NCBI GenBank assembly: GCA_038199035.1
Contig: JBBPZM010000044.1
Coordinates: forward strand, 1-31,762
Direction: 5' to 3'
DNA length: 31,762 bases
DNA from: DATAEY01 sp038199035
GTDB taxonomy: Bacteria > Actinomycetota > Thermoleophilia > Solirubrobacterales > Solirubrobacteraceae
How positions within the stretch are numbered: the stretch's first letter is position 1; every line of letters starts with the position of its first letter. A program made the position numbers and the translations under genes. Shown here piece by piece: positions 7,337-14,999 of the stretch. The notes under the pieces are model-generated. The model worked only from the letters and a program-made list of their open reading frames with translations. It was not told the DNA's origin and made no database searches.

Positions 7337-7560
7337 GCGAGGCCGAGATCGAGGTGGGGGCGGCCTGCCCGGCCTGCGGCGAGCCGTGGCTGCGCCCCAC
7401 CAACCTGGCCGGCCGCTACCGCTGCGTGTACTGCCTGCACCGCTTCGAGCTGGTCTCGCTCTGTCCGGACTGCGGCGAGCACTCGACGATCGTGCGCATG
7501 TCGAGCACAGCGGTGCTGAAGTGCAACCACTGCGGCGGCAGCATGCTGACGCCGATCTGA
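7333..7560 (+). CDS. Small double zinc-ribbon protein (YfgJ-like)
   Basis: This 75-residue protein contains four CxxC pairs (CPAC, CVYC, CPDC, CNHC), enough for two zinc ribbons. The layout resembles the zinc-ribbon family of E. coli YfgJ, in which CPxC and CxxC pairs sit in 70-90 residues. No enzymatic motif is present and the family role is not settled. The start is fixed by the ATGA overlap with rsmB, and rpe begins 2 nt after its stop, so it is translated within the rsmB-rpe transcript. An RNA- or protein-binding role near the ribosome is possible but unproven. Confidence 0.75.
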   Translation: MSEAEIEVGAACPACGEPWLRPTNLAGRYRCVYCLHRFELVSLCPDCGEHSTIVRMSSTAVLKCNHCGGSMLTPI

Positions 7561-7562
7561 GC

Positions 7563-8249
7563 ATGGCCCAGCCGCGCCAGCTGCCGCGCGACGTCCGCAT
7601 CGCGCCCTCGATCCTCTCCGCGGACCTCTCGCGGCTGGGCGACCAGGTCGGGGCGGTGATGGACGCGGGCGCTCGGGTCATCCACGTGGACGTGATGGAC
7701 GGGCACTTCGTGCCGCCGATCACCCTCGGCCCGCTCATCGTCAGCGCCCTGGCCGACCAGGTGCACGCCGCCGACGGGCTGCTCGACGTGCACCTGATGA
7801 TCGAGCGCCCCGAGCGCCACGTCGCCGAGTTCGCCCGCGCCGGCGCGGACAGCATCACCGTCCACGCCGAGGCCACGCCCCACCTCCACTACGCCGTCGG
7901 CGCCGTCCACGACGCCGGCTGCCGGGCGGGGGTGGCGATCTGCCCGGCCACTCCGGTGGAGGCGCTCGGCGAGATCGCCCAGACGATCGACCTGGCCCTG
8001 TGCATGTCGGTGAACCCCGGGTGGGGCGGCCAGGCGTTCATCTCCTCCTCGCTGCACAAGCTCCAGCGCGTGCGCACGCTCATGCCCGACGACGTCGTGG
8101 TCGAGGTGGACGGAGGAATCGATCCCGACACGTCCTCGCCGGTCGTCGAGGCGGGTGCCAGCCTGCTGGTCGCGGGCTCGGCGGTCTTCGGGTCCGATGA
8201 CCCGGTGCGCGCCTACCGGGACCTGGCCGCGGCGGCGCAGGGCGCCTGA
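7563..8249 (+). CDS. rpe: Ribulose-phosphate 3-epimerase
   Basis: Rpe interconverts ribulose-5-phosphate and xylulose-5-phosphate in the pentose phosphate pathway. The 228-residue product shows the family pattern of a TIM barrel: APSILSADL at the start, HVDVMDGHFVPPI with metal-ligand His and Asp, LDVHLMIE, CMSVNPGWGGQ, VEVDGGI and a GSAVFG phosphate-binding end. The ATG lies 2 nt after the zinc-ribbon stop, making it the last gene of the RHH-rsmB-zinc ribbon-rpe unit. Its substrate, ribulose-5-phosphate, is also used by the RibB half of RibBA nearby. It ends 15 bp from the convergent flippase gene. Confidence 0.95.
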   Translation: MAQPRQLPRDVRIAPSILSADLSRLGDQVGAVMDAGARVIHVDVMDGHFVPPITLGPLIVSALADQVHAADGLLDVHLMIERPERHVAEFARAGADSITVHAEATPHLHYAVGAVHDAGCRAGVAICPATPVEALGEIAQTIDLALCMSVNPGWGGQAFISSSLHKLQRVRTLMPDDVVVEVDGGIDPDTSSPVVEAGASLLVAGSAVFGSDDPVRAYRDLAAAAQGA

Positions 8250-8264
8250 CCGGCGCCCCCAGCC

Positions 8265-9638
8265 TCAGCCCGCCGCCCGCCCGCGGCGACCGTGCCCGCG
8301 CACGACGACCAGCAGCAGCGCGCACAGCACCGCCGTAGCGCCGCAGTAGCCGACCTCCACCCGCAGCACCTGGTCACTCACCGGCGCGGCCAGCAGCCAG
8401 GCCACGAAGATCGCTCCGGTGGCCAGCCACGCGGCGCCGGCCGGGGCGGCCAGGTCTCGCGCCAGGGCGGCCTGATTGAGGGTTCCCGCGAACAGGTGCA
8501 TGCCCATGCCAAGGCCCATGAGGGCGAGCCCGATGCGCGCGTAGGCGAACCCGCCGCCGAACAGCGCCGTCATGACCGCCGGCCCGACGGCCGCGAGCGC
8601 GAGCGCCACCGCGGCGGCGAAGGCGGCGATGGCCAGCCCCGTCACGCGCACGGCGTGGTGGAAGGCCGCGCGGCCCTCGGTCGTCTCCAGCCCCGCGAGG
8701 TGGGGCAGCAGCGAGAGCTGCACGGCCTGGAAGAGCTGGAGCGGCGCGCGCGCGATCAGCAGGACGTTGAACGTGAAGCCGGCCAGCGCGGCGTTCGCGG
8801 CCGAGGCGTTGACCGTGAGGACCGGGACGTTGAGCAGGGTCTGCTCGGCCAGCATGATGGCCAGCACGGAGACCGCGAAGCCGGCCCCTCGGGAGAGGGA
8901 GAGGTCGGTCAGCGCCTCCTCGGCGCCCTCGGCCCCCGGCCCCTCCAGGGCCGCGTCGGCCGCCGGGGCCAGCGCGGCGGCGCGATCCTCGCCCAGCGTG
9001 GCCACCCGCCGCCCGAAGGCCACCGGGACGACGAGCAGGGAGATCGCGGGCGCGGCGGCGATCCCCACCGCCACCGTGGTCTCGCCGCCCGCCCCGAGCA
9101 CCACGGCCAGCGGGAAGCACACGCGGGCGAAGGCGTCGACCATGACCAGCGCGCCGAAGACCGGGAAGCGCTGGTGGCCGGCCAGCCAGCCGCGGGCGAA
9201 GTAGGCCGCTCCGTAGGTCGTCACCCCGACGAGCAGGGCCCAGTAGAGGGCGGCCGACCCATTGAACAGCCGGTCGCGGATCGGCTCGTGCAGCGCGAGC
9301 GCGACCACCACGAAGAGGACGCCGAAGCCCACCTGGATCCCCGCGGGCACCCGCAGCGAGTGGCCGTGCTCGACCCCGCTGGCCCGCCGGGCGGCGATCG
9401 TGCGCGACAGCAGCTGCTCGACCGGCCGGTAGATCGTCGAGATGACGATGAACATCACCGACCACAGGACCACGATCCGCGTGTACTGCGAGGCGGGGAG
9501 CCCGTGGCTGGCCAGCGAGAAGAAGGCGAACGTCGCCAGGCCGGCCGCGGCCAGCCCGGCGGAGAGGATGGCGGTCGCTCGCCCGTAGGCGGCGGTGTCA
9601 GATGCAACCGGCCGTTCGCGCTCGGTGGCCGAGGACAT
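8265..9638 (-). CDS. Polytopic membrane protein, flippase/polysaccharide exporter-like
   Basis: The ATG at 9636-9638 gives 457 residues with many hydrophobic segments (I estimate 12), separated by short basic loops. The segment order and motifs such as FFSLASHGLPASQYTRI and the paired central helices are like MATE/MOP-superfamily flippases that move lipid-linked sugars across the membrane. I see no strictly diagnostic motif. A loop at about 215-250 is acidic and Ala-rich and probably cytoplasmic. The upstream minus strand has GGGAGG about 10 nt before the ATG. It is divergent from ribD with only 18 bp between start codons, so the promoters must overlap. No glycosyltransferase neighbours are in view to show a substrate. 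Confidence 0.65.
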   Translation of the reverse strand: MSSATERERPVASDTAAYGRATAILSAGLAAAGLATFAFFSLASHGLPASQYTRIVVLWSVMFIVISTIYRPVEQLLSRTIAARRASGVEHGHSLRVPAGIQVGFGVLFVVVALALHEPIRDRLFNGSAALYWALLVGVTTYGAAYFARGWLAGHQRFPVFGALVMVDAFARVCFPLAVVLGAGGETTVAVGIAAAPAISLLVVPVAFGRRVATLGEDRAAALAPAADAALEGPGAEGAEEALTDLSLSRGAGFAVSVLAIMLAEQTLLNVPVLTVNASAANAALAGFTFNVLLIARAPLQLFQAVQLSLLPHLAGLETTEGRAAFHHAVRVTGLAIAAFAAAVALALAAVGPAVMTALFGGGFAYARIGLALMGLGMGMHLFAGTLNQAALARDLAAPAGAAWLATGAIFVAWLLAAPVSDQVLRVEVGYCGATAVLCALLLVVVRGHGRRGRAAG

Positions 9639-9645
9639 GGCGACG

Positions 9646-9651
9646 TATCCT
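9646..9651 (+). promoter_or_regulatory. -10-like box for the riboflavin operon
   Basis: TATCCT lies 5 nt before the ribD ATG, giving a leaderless or near-leaderless message. The space to the divergent flippase gene is too short for an FMN riboswitch, so the operon shows no RFN element at its 5' end. Confidence 0.4.
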
Positions 9652-9656
9652 CCCGG

Positions 9657-10784
9657 ATGCCCGTGGCCACCCGGACCGACACCGACGCCTCGCACCTGGC
9701 TCGGGCGATCGAGCTGGCCCAGCGGGGCAGCGGAAGGGTCAGCCCCAATCCCCTCGTGGGCGCCGTGGTGGTCCGCGACGGGGAGGTCCTGGGCGAGGGC
9801 TTCCACACCGCCTTCGGCGCCGCCCACGCCGAGCGCGAGGCGATCGCGGCCGCGCGCGGGGCCGACCTGCGGGGAGCGACGCTCTACGTGTCGCTGGAGC
9901 CCTGCTGCCACCACGGCAGGACCCCGCCATGCACCGAGGCGATCGTCGAGGCCGGCATCGGGCGCGTGGTCGTGGGCTCCGACGACCCGACCGAGAAGGC
10001 CTGCGGGCGGGGGCTGGGCATCCTGCGCGACGAGGGGATCGAGGTCGAGGTCGCGAGCGGGGACCTCGCGACCCGCGCCCGGCTGCTCAACCAGCCGTTT
10101 CGCAAGCACGCGCGCACCGGTCGCCCGCACGTGGTCTTCAAGTCCGCGATGACCCTCGACGGCAAGGTCGCGACCGAGGGCGGCGACTCCAAGTGGATCT
10201 CGGGGCCGCGCAGCCGCGAGCTGTCGCACCGTTGGCGCGCCGAGCACGACGCCGTCGCCGTCGGCATCGGCACCGCGCTGGCCGACGATCCCCAGCTGAC
10301 CGCCCGCGTGGAGGGGGTCGAGCGTCAGCCTCGTCGGGTGGTCTTCGACTCGATGGCGCGCCTCCCGCTCAGCTCCCAGCTGGTCCGCGAGGCCGCGGCC
10401 ATCCCGCTCACCGTGGTCGTCTCGCGCGCCGCCCGGCGCGTGGACACCGAGGCGCTGGAGACCGCGGGGGCGGAGGTCCTGATCGCCACCGGTGGCAACG
10501 AGCCCGCCCGCATCTCCTCCGGGCTCGGGCAGCTCGGGGCGGCCGGGGTGACCTCGATCCTGCTCGAGGGCGGCCCGCACGTCGCGGGGGCGTTCCTGGA
10601 CGCCGGCGAGATCGACGAGGTGCGCCTCTTCCTGGCCCCGCTGCTCCTGGGTGGACGCACCGACCGCATGCCGGTCGAGGGCGAGGGCGCGGAGGCCATC
10701 TCGGAGGCGCTGCACGCCCTGAGCCTCGACTGCCAGAAGGTGGGCGACGACCTGCTGGTCACCGCGCGACTGCGCGACTGGTGA
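9657..10784 (+). CDS. ribD: Bifunctional diaminohydroxyphosphoribosylaminopyrimidine deaminase / 5-amino-6-(5-phosphoribosylamino)uracil reductase
   Basis: RibD carries out the second and third steps of riboflavin synthesis. The 375-residue product has an N-terminal deaminase domain with zinc ligands His57 (HAEREAIAAA, catalytic Glu59), Cys83 and Cys92 (EPCCHHGRTPPC). The C-terminal NADPH-dependent reductase domain starts near 135 with VFKSAMTLDGKVAT, then SKWISG, VGIGTALADDPQLTAR and LLEGGPHVAGAFL. Both domains are complete. The ATG at 9657 is set by the -10-like box just upstream. It is the first gene of ribD-ribE-ribBA-ribH; ribE begins 24 nt after its stop. Confidence 0.95.
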   Translation: MPVATRTDTDASHLARAIELAQRGSGRVSPNPLVGAVVVRDGEVLGEGFHTAFGAAHAEREAIAAARGADLRGATLYVSLEPCCHHGRTPPCTEAIVEAGIGRVVVGSDDPTEKACGRGLGILRDEGIEVEVASGDLATRARLLNQPFRKHARTGRPHVVFKSAMTLDGKVATEGGDSKWISGPRSRELSHRWRAEHDAVAVGIGTALADDPQLTARVEGVERQPRRVVFDSMARLPLSSQLVREAAAIPLTVVVSRAARRVDTEALETAGAEVLIATGGNEPARISSGLGQLGAAGVTSILLEGGPHVAGAFLDAGEIDEVRLFLAPLLLGGRTDRMPVEGEGAEAISEALHALSLDCQKVGDDLLVTARLRDW

Positions 10785-10808
10785 GGAGTGGGAGAATGCC
10801 CGCTCGTC

Positions 10809-11450
10809 ATGTTCACCGGGCTGGTGCAGGAGCTGGGGACCGTCACCGCCGTGCGGCGCACGGCTGACGGCGCCCGCCTGACCATCGCCGGCGGGCTGGC
10901 CCGCGAGCTGGCCGAGGGCGACTCGGTGGCGGTCAACGGGGTCTGCCTGACCGCGACCGACGTCGACGGCGAGCGCTTCGCGGCCGACGTCATGGCCGAG
11001 ACCCTGCGGCGCTCGTCGCTGCGCGCGGCCGGAGAGGGGGCGCGGGTCAACCTCGAGCTGCCGCTGCGGGCCGCTGACCGCCTCGGCGGCCACGTGGTGC
11101 AGGGGCACGTCGACGGCACCGGGACGGTGCGCGCGGTGCGCGACGACGGCTTCGCCCGGGTGGTGGAGATCGCCGCTCCGTTCGAGCTCCTGCGCTACGC
11201 CGTGGCCAAGGGCTCGATCGCCGTCGACGGCATCTCGCTCACCGTCGCGGCGGTGGACGACGACGCCGTCACCGTCTCGCTCATCCCCGAGACGCTGCGG
11301 CGCACCAACCTAGGCGCGGTGGCGCCCGGGGACGTGGTCAACCTGGAGGTGGACGTGCTGGCCAAGTACGTGGAGCGGCTCCTGGGCGGGGGCTCCGGTT
11401 CGGCCGAGCCCGGGACGTCGAGGCACCAGGCACAGGAGGTCGCGCCATGA
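10809..11450 (+). CDS. ribE: Riboflavin synthase alpha subunit
   Basis: This enzyme dismutates two 6,7-dimethyl-8-ribityllumazine molecules into riboflavin and a pyrimidine that is recycled. The 213-residue product has the two tandem lumazine-binding barrels: the first starts MFTGLVQELGTV, the second HVVQGHVDGTGTV near residue 99, and each carries an NGVCLT/DGISLT motif. The ATG at 10809 gives the canonical MFTGL N-terminus; an upstream in-frame GTG at 10788 would add seven residues. About 20 extra Gly/Ser residues follow the second barrel. The stop overlaps the ribBA start (ATGA). Confidence 0.95.
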   Translation: MFTGLVQELGTVTAVRRTADGARLTIAGGLARELAEGDSVAVNGVCLTATDVDGERFAADVMAETLRRSSLRAAGEGARVNLELPLRAADRLGGHVVQGHVDGTGTVRAVRDDGFARVVEIAAPFELLRYAVAKGSIAVDGISLTVAAVDDDAVTVSLIPETLRRTNLGAVAPGDVVNLEVDVLAKYVERLLGGGSGSAEPGTSRHQAQEVAP

Positions 11451-12748
11451 GCACACTGACCGACTTCGCCACCATCGAGGCCGCGCTCGAAGACATCCGC
11501 GCCGGCCGGATGGTCGTGGTCTGCGACGACGAGGACCGCGAGAACGAGGGCGACCTCGTCATGGCGGCCCAGTTCGCCACGCCGGAGGCGATCAACTTCA
11601 TGGCCAAGGAGGCGCGGGGCCTGGTCTGCCTCGCCCTCACCCCGGAGCGCTGCGACGAGCTGGGGCTCGACCTCATGGCGGCCAAGAACGAGTCGGTGCT
11701 GGAGACCGCCTTCACCGTGACCATCGAGGCCCGCGAGGGCGTAACCACCGGCATCTCCGCCCAGGACCGCGCGCGCACGATCCAGGTGGCCATCGACCCC
11801 GGCAGCGGACCCGGCGACCTCGTCCAGCCCGGCCACGTGCTTCCGCTCAAGGCCAAGGATGGGGGGGTGCTCGAGCGCACCGGGCACACCGAGGCGGCGG
11901 TCGACCTGGCGCGGCTGGCCGGGCTGATCCCCGCGGGGGTGATCTGCGAGGTCATGAACGACGACGGCACGATGGCCCGCATCCCCGATCTCGTGCCCTA
12001 CTGCGAGCGCCACGACCTCAAGCTCGTCACCGTGGCCGACCTCATCGCCTACCGGCGGCGCAACGACAAGCTCGTGGAGCGCATCGTCGAGACCCGCCTG
12101 CCCACCGGCTTCGGCGAGTTCCGCGCGGTGGGCTACCGCTCGCTGGTCGACGGCAAGCACCACGTGGCCATGGTCAAGGGCGAGGTCGCCGGCCGGCCGG
12201 ACGTGCTGGTGCGCGTGCACTCGGAGTGCTTGACCGGCGACGTCTTCCACTCGCTGCGCTGCGACTGCGGCGAGCAGCTGGAGTCCGCGCTGGCCATGAT
12301 CGAGCGCGAGGGGGAGGGCGTGCTCCTCTACCTCTCCCAGGAGGGAAGGGGGATCGGCCTGCTCAACAAGCTGCGCGCCTACCGCCTTCAGGAGGACGGG
12401 CTGGACACGGTGGAGGCCAACCTCAAGCTCGGCCTGCCCGCCGACCTGCGCGACTACGGGATCGGGGCGCAGATCCTCGTCGACCTGGGGCTGTCGAGCA
12501 TCCGCATCCTCACCAACAACCCCAAGAAGATCATCGGCATGGAGGGCTACGGCCTGTCGGTCTCCGACCAGGTGCCGATCGAGTCGACGCCCAACCCCCA
12601 CAACGAGGCCTACCTGCGGGCCAAGCGCGACCGCATGGGCCACACCCTGCACCACCAGGGGCTGGCGCTGGACGAGGAGCTCATCCACGCCGAGCAGGAG
12701 CAGGACCGCGGCGACGGCGACGGCCCGCCGGCCGGCCCCCGCTCGTGA
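11447..12748 (+). CDS. ribBA: Bifunctional 3,4-dihydroxy-2-butanone-4-phosphate synthase / GTP cyclohydrolase II
   Basis: RibBA supplies both precursors of riboflavin: the four-carbon unit from ribulose-5-phosphate and the pyrimidine from GTP. In the 433-residue product, residues 1-205 are the RibB domain, with DDEDRENEGD and RTGHTEAAVDLARLAG. Residues about 210-410 are the RibA domain, with zinc cysteines in SECLTGDVFHSLRCDCG, then QEGRGIGL and TNNPKKI. Key residues of both halves appear intact, unlike some bifunctional homologues that keep one activity. The ATG overlaps the ribE stop and the stop overlaps the ribH GTG (GTGA at 12745-12748), so ribE-ribBA-ribH are translationally coupled. 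Confidence 0.95.
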   Translation: MSTLTDFATIEAALEDIRAGRMVVVCDDEDRENEGDLVMAAQFATPEAINFMAKEARGLVCLALTPERCDELGLDLMAAKNESVLETAFTVTIEAREGVTTGISAQDRARTIQVAIDPGSGPGDLVQPGHVLPLKAKDGGVLERTGHTEAAVDLARLAGLIPAGVICEVMNDDGTMARIPDLVPYCERHDLKLVTVADLIAYRRRNDKLVERIVETRLPTGFGEFRAVGYRSLVDGKHHVAMVKGEVAGRPDVLVRVHSECLTGDVFHSLRCDCGEQLESALAMIEREGEGVLLYLSQEGRGIGLLNKLRAYRLQEDGLDTVEANLKLGLPADLRDYGIGAQILVDLGLSSIRILTNNPKKIIGMEGYGLSVSDQVPIESTPNPHNEAYLRAKRDRMGHTLHHQGLALDEELIHAEQEQDRGDGDGPPAGPRS

Positions 12749-13188
12749 GCGATCCCGGGCGGGCGCGCTACGCGATCGTCGTCGGGCGCTTCTACGAGGA
12801 GCTGGCCGATCGGCTGGTCGCCGGCGCGCGGGCCGAGCTGCTGGGCGCGGGGGCGCAGGAGGTGGAGGTCTTCGACGTGCCCGGGGCGTTCGAGCTGGCC
12901 CTGGCGGCGCAGTACACGGCGCTCTCCGGGCGCTTCGCCGGCGTCGTCTGCCTGGGGGCGGTGATCCGGGGGGAGACCGACCACTACGACTTCGTGTGCG
13001 CCGAGGCGGCGCGGGGGATCCAGCAGGTGCAGCTCGCCACCGGGGTGCCCTGCGGCTTCGGGCTCCTCACCGTCGACAGCATGGAGCAGGCGCTGGCCCG
13101 TGCGGGGGGCGCCAAGCGCGACCAGGGCCGCGACGCCGCCCGCGCGGTGGTCGCGATGGCCGGATTGCGGGAGCGCCTGGGCGGCTGA
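12745..13188 (+). CDS. ribH: 6,7-dimethyl-8-ribityllumazine synthase
   Basis: RibH condenses the RibD product with the four-carbon phosphate from RibB to make lumazine, the RibE substrate; it often forms icosahedral shells. The 147-residue product has VVGRFYEEL, FDVPGAFELALAA, CLGAVIRGETDHYDFVC (with the catalytic His), GFGLLTVDSMEQALARAG and a C-terminal DQGRDAA-containing helix. The GTG start is fixed by the four-base overlap with ribBA. It is the last gene of the operon; a minus-strand kinase gene converges 63 bp later. Confidence 0.94.
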   Translation: MSDPGRARYAIVVGRFYEELADRLVAGARAELLGAGAQEVEVFDVPGAFELALAAQYTALSGRFAGVVCLGAVIRGETDHYDFVCAEAARGIQQVQLATGVPCGFGLLTVDSMEQALARAGGAKRDQGRDAARAVVAMAGLRERLGG

Positions 13189-13211
13189 CCCGGGGCCCGA
13201 GCCGCGGGACG

Positions 13212-13225
13212 GTGGCGGGCGCCAC
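13212..13225. terminator. Palindromic hairpin between convergent ribH and kinase genes
   Basis: GTGGCG-GG-CGCCAC is a perfect palindrome in the 63-bp gap between two convergent genes, where a bidirectional terminator could sit. It lacks a T-tract, so function is uncertain. Confidence 0.3.
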
Positions 13226-13251
13226 GCCGCCGCGTTCCCCACCGACGCCCC

Positions 13252-14775
13252 TCAGCCCGAGCCCTGCCCGGCCTGACGCTTGGCGAGGTCGAGCTCTTGG
13301 CGCACGGTGTCCTGCTGGTTGGGAATCTGGAGGCGTCGCTCGAGCACCGGGATGGCGTCGGCGGGGCGACCGGCCAGCCGCAGGGCGTGGCCTAGGTCGT
13401 AGAGCGCGTAGGCGCACGGGTCGACGACCGTGCTCGCCCCGCACTTGTCGACGGCCGCCTGGAGGTCGGGGATGGCATCGGCGGCCCGGCCGGCGCTCAG
13501 CTTCTGGTGACCCGCCGCTTGGAGCTGGGATGGGCTGCGCCCGTCCGCCGCCGCGACGGTCGCGCTGGTGCTCGAGGGAGGGGAGGTGGAAGCGGGGGAG
13601 GGGACCGGCGTCGTGGCGCTGGCGCCGCGAGGCTGCGTGGTCGTCGTTGGCCTGGTCGGCGTGGTCGCGCGCGGGCTGGCGGCCCGGTCGCCGGAGCCGC
13701 CACCGCCCCCGGCGAGCACGCCGGCCAGGACCGCGATCGCCGCCAGGGCCAGCGCGGCCAGCCCGAGCACCCAGCCCGCGGCCGCGCGCGCCGGCCGGGG
13801 CGTTGGCCTCTCCCGGCCGGGAGGCAGGACGGGCTCACGCCGCGGGCGGGGGGTGAGGGGTTCGGGCCGCGGCGCGCGCCGCCGCGGCAGCTCCCGCGTG
13901 ACCTCGGTCGGCTCGGGGGGCGCGACCGCCGGGGCGGCTGCGGCTCCCAACGCCTGCTCGAGCCCGTCGACCATCTCGGTCGCCGTCGGCCAGCGCGCTT
14001 CGGGATCCTTGGCCAGCCCCCGCAGCAGCACGGGGTCGACCGCGTCGGTGAGCTCGCCGGATGCCCGGGCGCTCGGCGGCGGGGGCTTCTCCTCGACGTG
14101 CTGGCGGGCCTGCATGGCGAAGTTGCGCCCCTCGAACGGCCGCCGGCCGGCCAGCAGCTCGTAGGCCACCACGGCCAGGGCGTAGCGGTCGCTGGCTGCG
14201 CTGGCCGACTCGCCGGCCGCCTGCTCGGGGGAGAGGTAGGCGGCTGTCCCCATGACCTGGCCCGTGCTGGTCACGGTGGTGTCGAAGGCCACCCGGGCGA
14301 TGCCGAAGTCCGTCACCGCCAGCCGGCGGCGCTCGTCGAGCAGGAGGTTGCCCGGCTTGACGTCGCGGTGGACGATCCCGCGCTCGTGGGCGGCGTCGAG
14401 CGCGGCGGCCGCCTCCGCCAGCCAGCGCAGCGCCTCGGCCGGCGCGGGGCGGACGCCTCCGCGCAGGATCTCGGCCACGCTGCCTCCGCTCATGTACTCC
14501 ATGACGATGAACGGCTGGCCCCGGTGCTCGCCGACGTCGAAGATCGTCACGACGTTGGGGTGGCTCGAAAGGCTGGCCGCGGCGCGGGCCTCGCGCTCGA
14601 AGCGCCGCACCGCCTCGTCGTCGCCCAGGAAGCGGGAGGCCAGGAGCTTGATGGCCACGGTGCGGCCGAGCGTGCGATCCTCGGCCGCCCACACCGAGGC
14701 CATTCCCCCGCGCGCCACGTGCCCGCGCAGCTCGAAGCGCTCGGGCAGCTCGACGGTCCGGGCCGGGGGGCTCAC
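13252..14775 (-). CDS. Membrane Ser/Thr protein kinase with C-terminal helical-repeat domain
   Basis: The product is a Hanks-type kinase of 507 residues from the GTG at 14773-14775. Glycine loop GHVARGGMASVW, ATP-anchoring Lys43 (VAIKLL), HRDVKPGN with catalytic Asp138, DFG at 156-158 and GTAAYLSPEQ are all present, so it should be active. A Pro/Arg-rich juxtamembrane stretch is followed by one transmembrane helix (about 333-355) and a Ser/Thr/Pro-rich linker. The outer C-terminal region (about 420-505) has TPR-like repeats (LSAGRAADAIPDLQAAVDKC, then LRLAGRPADAIPVLERRL) with two cysteines. PASTA repeats, common in actinobacterial PknB, are absent. It is divergent from rpmB, with starts only 21 bp apart. 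Confidence 0.9.
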   Translation of the reverse strand: MSPPARTVELPERFELRGHVARGGMASVWAAEDRTLGRTVAIKLLASRFLGDDEAVRRFEREARAAASLSSHPNVVTIFDVGEHRGQPFIVMEYMSGGSVAEILRGGVRPAPAEALRWLAEAAAALDAAHERGIVHRDVKPGNLLLDERRRLAVTDFGIARVAFDTTVTSTGQVMGTAAYLSPEQAAGESASAASDRYALAVVAYELLAGRRPFEGRNFAMQARQHVEEKPPPPSARASGELTDAVDPVLLRGLAKDPEARWPTATEMVDGLEQALGAAAAPAVAPPEPTEVTRELPRRRAPRPEPLTPRPRREPVLPPGRERPTPRPARAAAGWVLGLAALALAAIAVLAGVLAGGGGGSGDRAASPRATTPTRPTTTTQPRGASATTPVPSPASTSPPSSTSATVAAADGRSPSQLQAAGHQKLSAGRAADAIPDLQAAVDKCGASTVVDPCAYALYDLGHALRLAGRPADAIPVLERRLQIPNQQDTVRQELDLAKRQAGQGSG

Positions 14776-14781
14776 CGCCCG

Positions 14782-14787
14782 TATACT
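14782..14787 (+). promoter_or_regulatory. -10 box for rpmB; overlapping divergent promoter
   Basis: TATACT is a near-consensus -10 box 9 nt before the rpmB ATG. The embedded GTATAC is self-complementary, so TATACG on the minus strand lies 4 nt before the kinase GTG. The two divergent promoters probably share this spot. Confidence 0.5.
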
Positions 14788-14796
14788 GCCGCGTCC

Positions 14797-14988
14797 ATGG
14801 CCAAGGTCTGTCATTCCTGCGGCAAGGGGCCGGCGTTCGGGCACAGCCGCAGCCACTCGATGGTCGCCACCAAGCGGCGCTTCGACCCCAACCTCCAGAA
14901 GGTTCGCATCGACGACGGCGGGACGCCCCGGCGCGTGCACGTCTGCACGCGCTGCCTCAAGGCCGGCAAGGTCACCAAGGCCGCCTGA
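14797..14988 (+). CDS. rpmB: 50S ribosomal protein L28 (zinc-binding form)
   Basis: L28 is a small protein of the large ribosomal subunit. The 63-residue product begins MAKVCHSCGKGPAFGHSRSH, continues through TKRRFDPNLQKVRI and ends with CTRCLKAGKV. Two CxxC pairs (CHSC and CTRC) mark the zinc-containing form; genomes that respond to zinc limitation often carry a second, cysteine-free copy elsewhere. The ATG has its own near-consensus -10 box. The fakA-like gene starts 11 nt after the stop, the usual rpmB-DAK2-recG order. Confidence 0.95.
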   Translation: MAKVCHSCGKGPAFGHSRSHSMVATKRRFDPNLQKVRIDDGGTPRRVHVCTRCLKAGKVTKAA

Positions 14989-14999
14989 GCGGTCCCTCG

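Noticed and set aside
8265..11108. Very long minus-strand open frame across ribD and the ribE start
   Set aside because: Only the part from 9638 down codes for the flippase-like protein; the rest is antisense to clear ribD/ribE coding sequence and arises from GC-rich codon bias.
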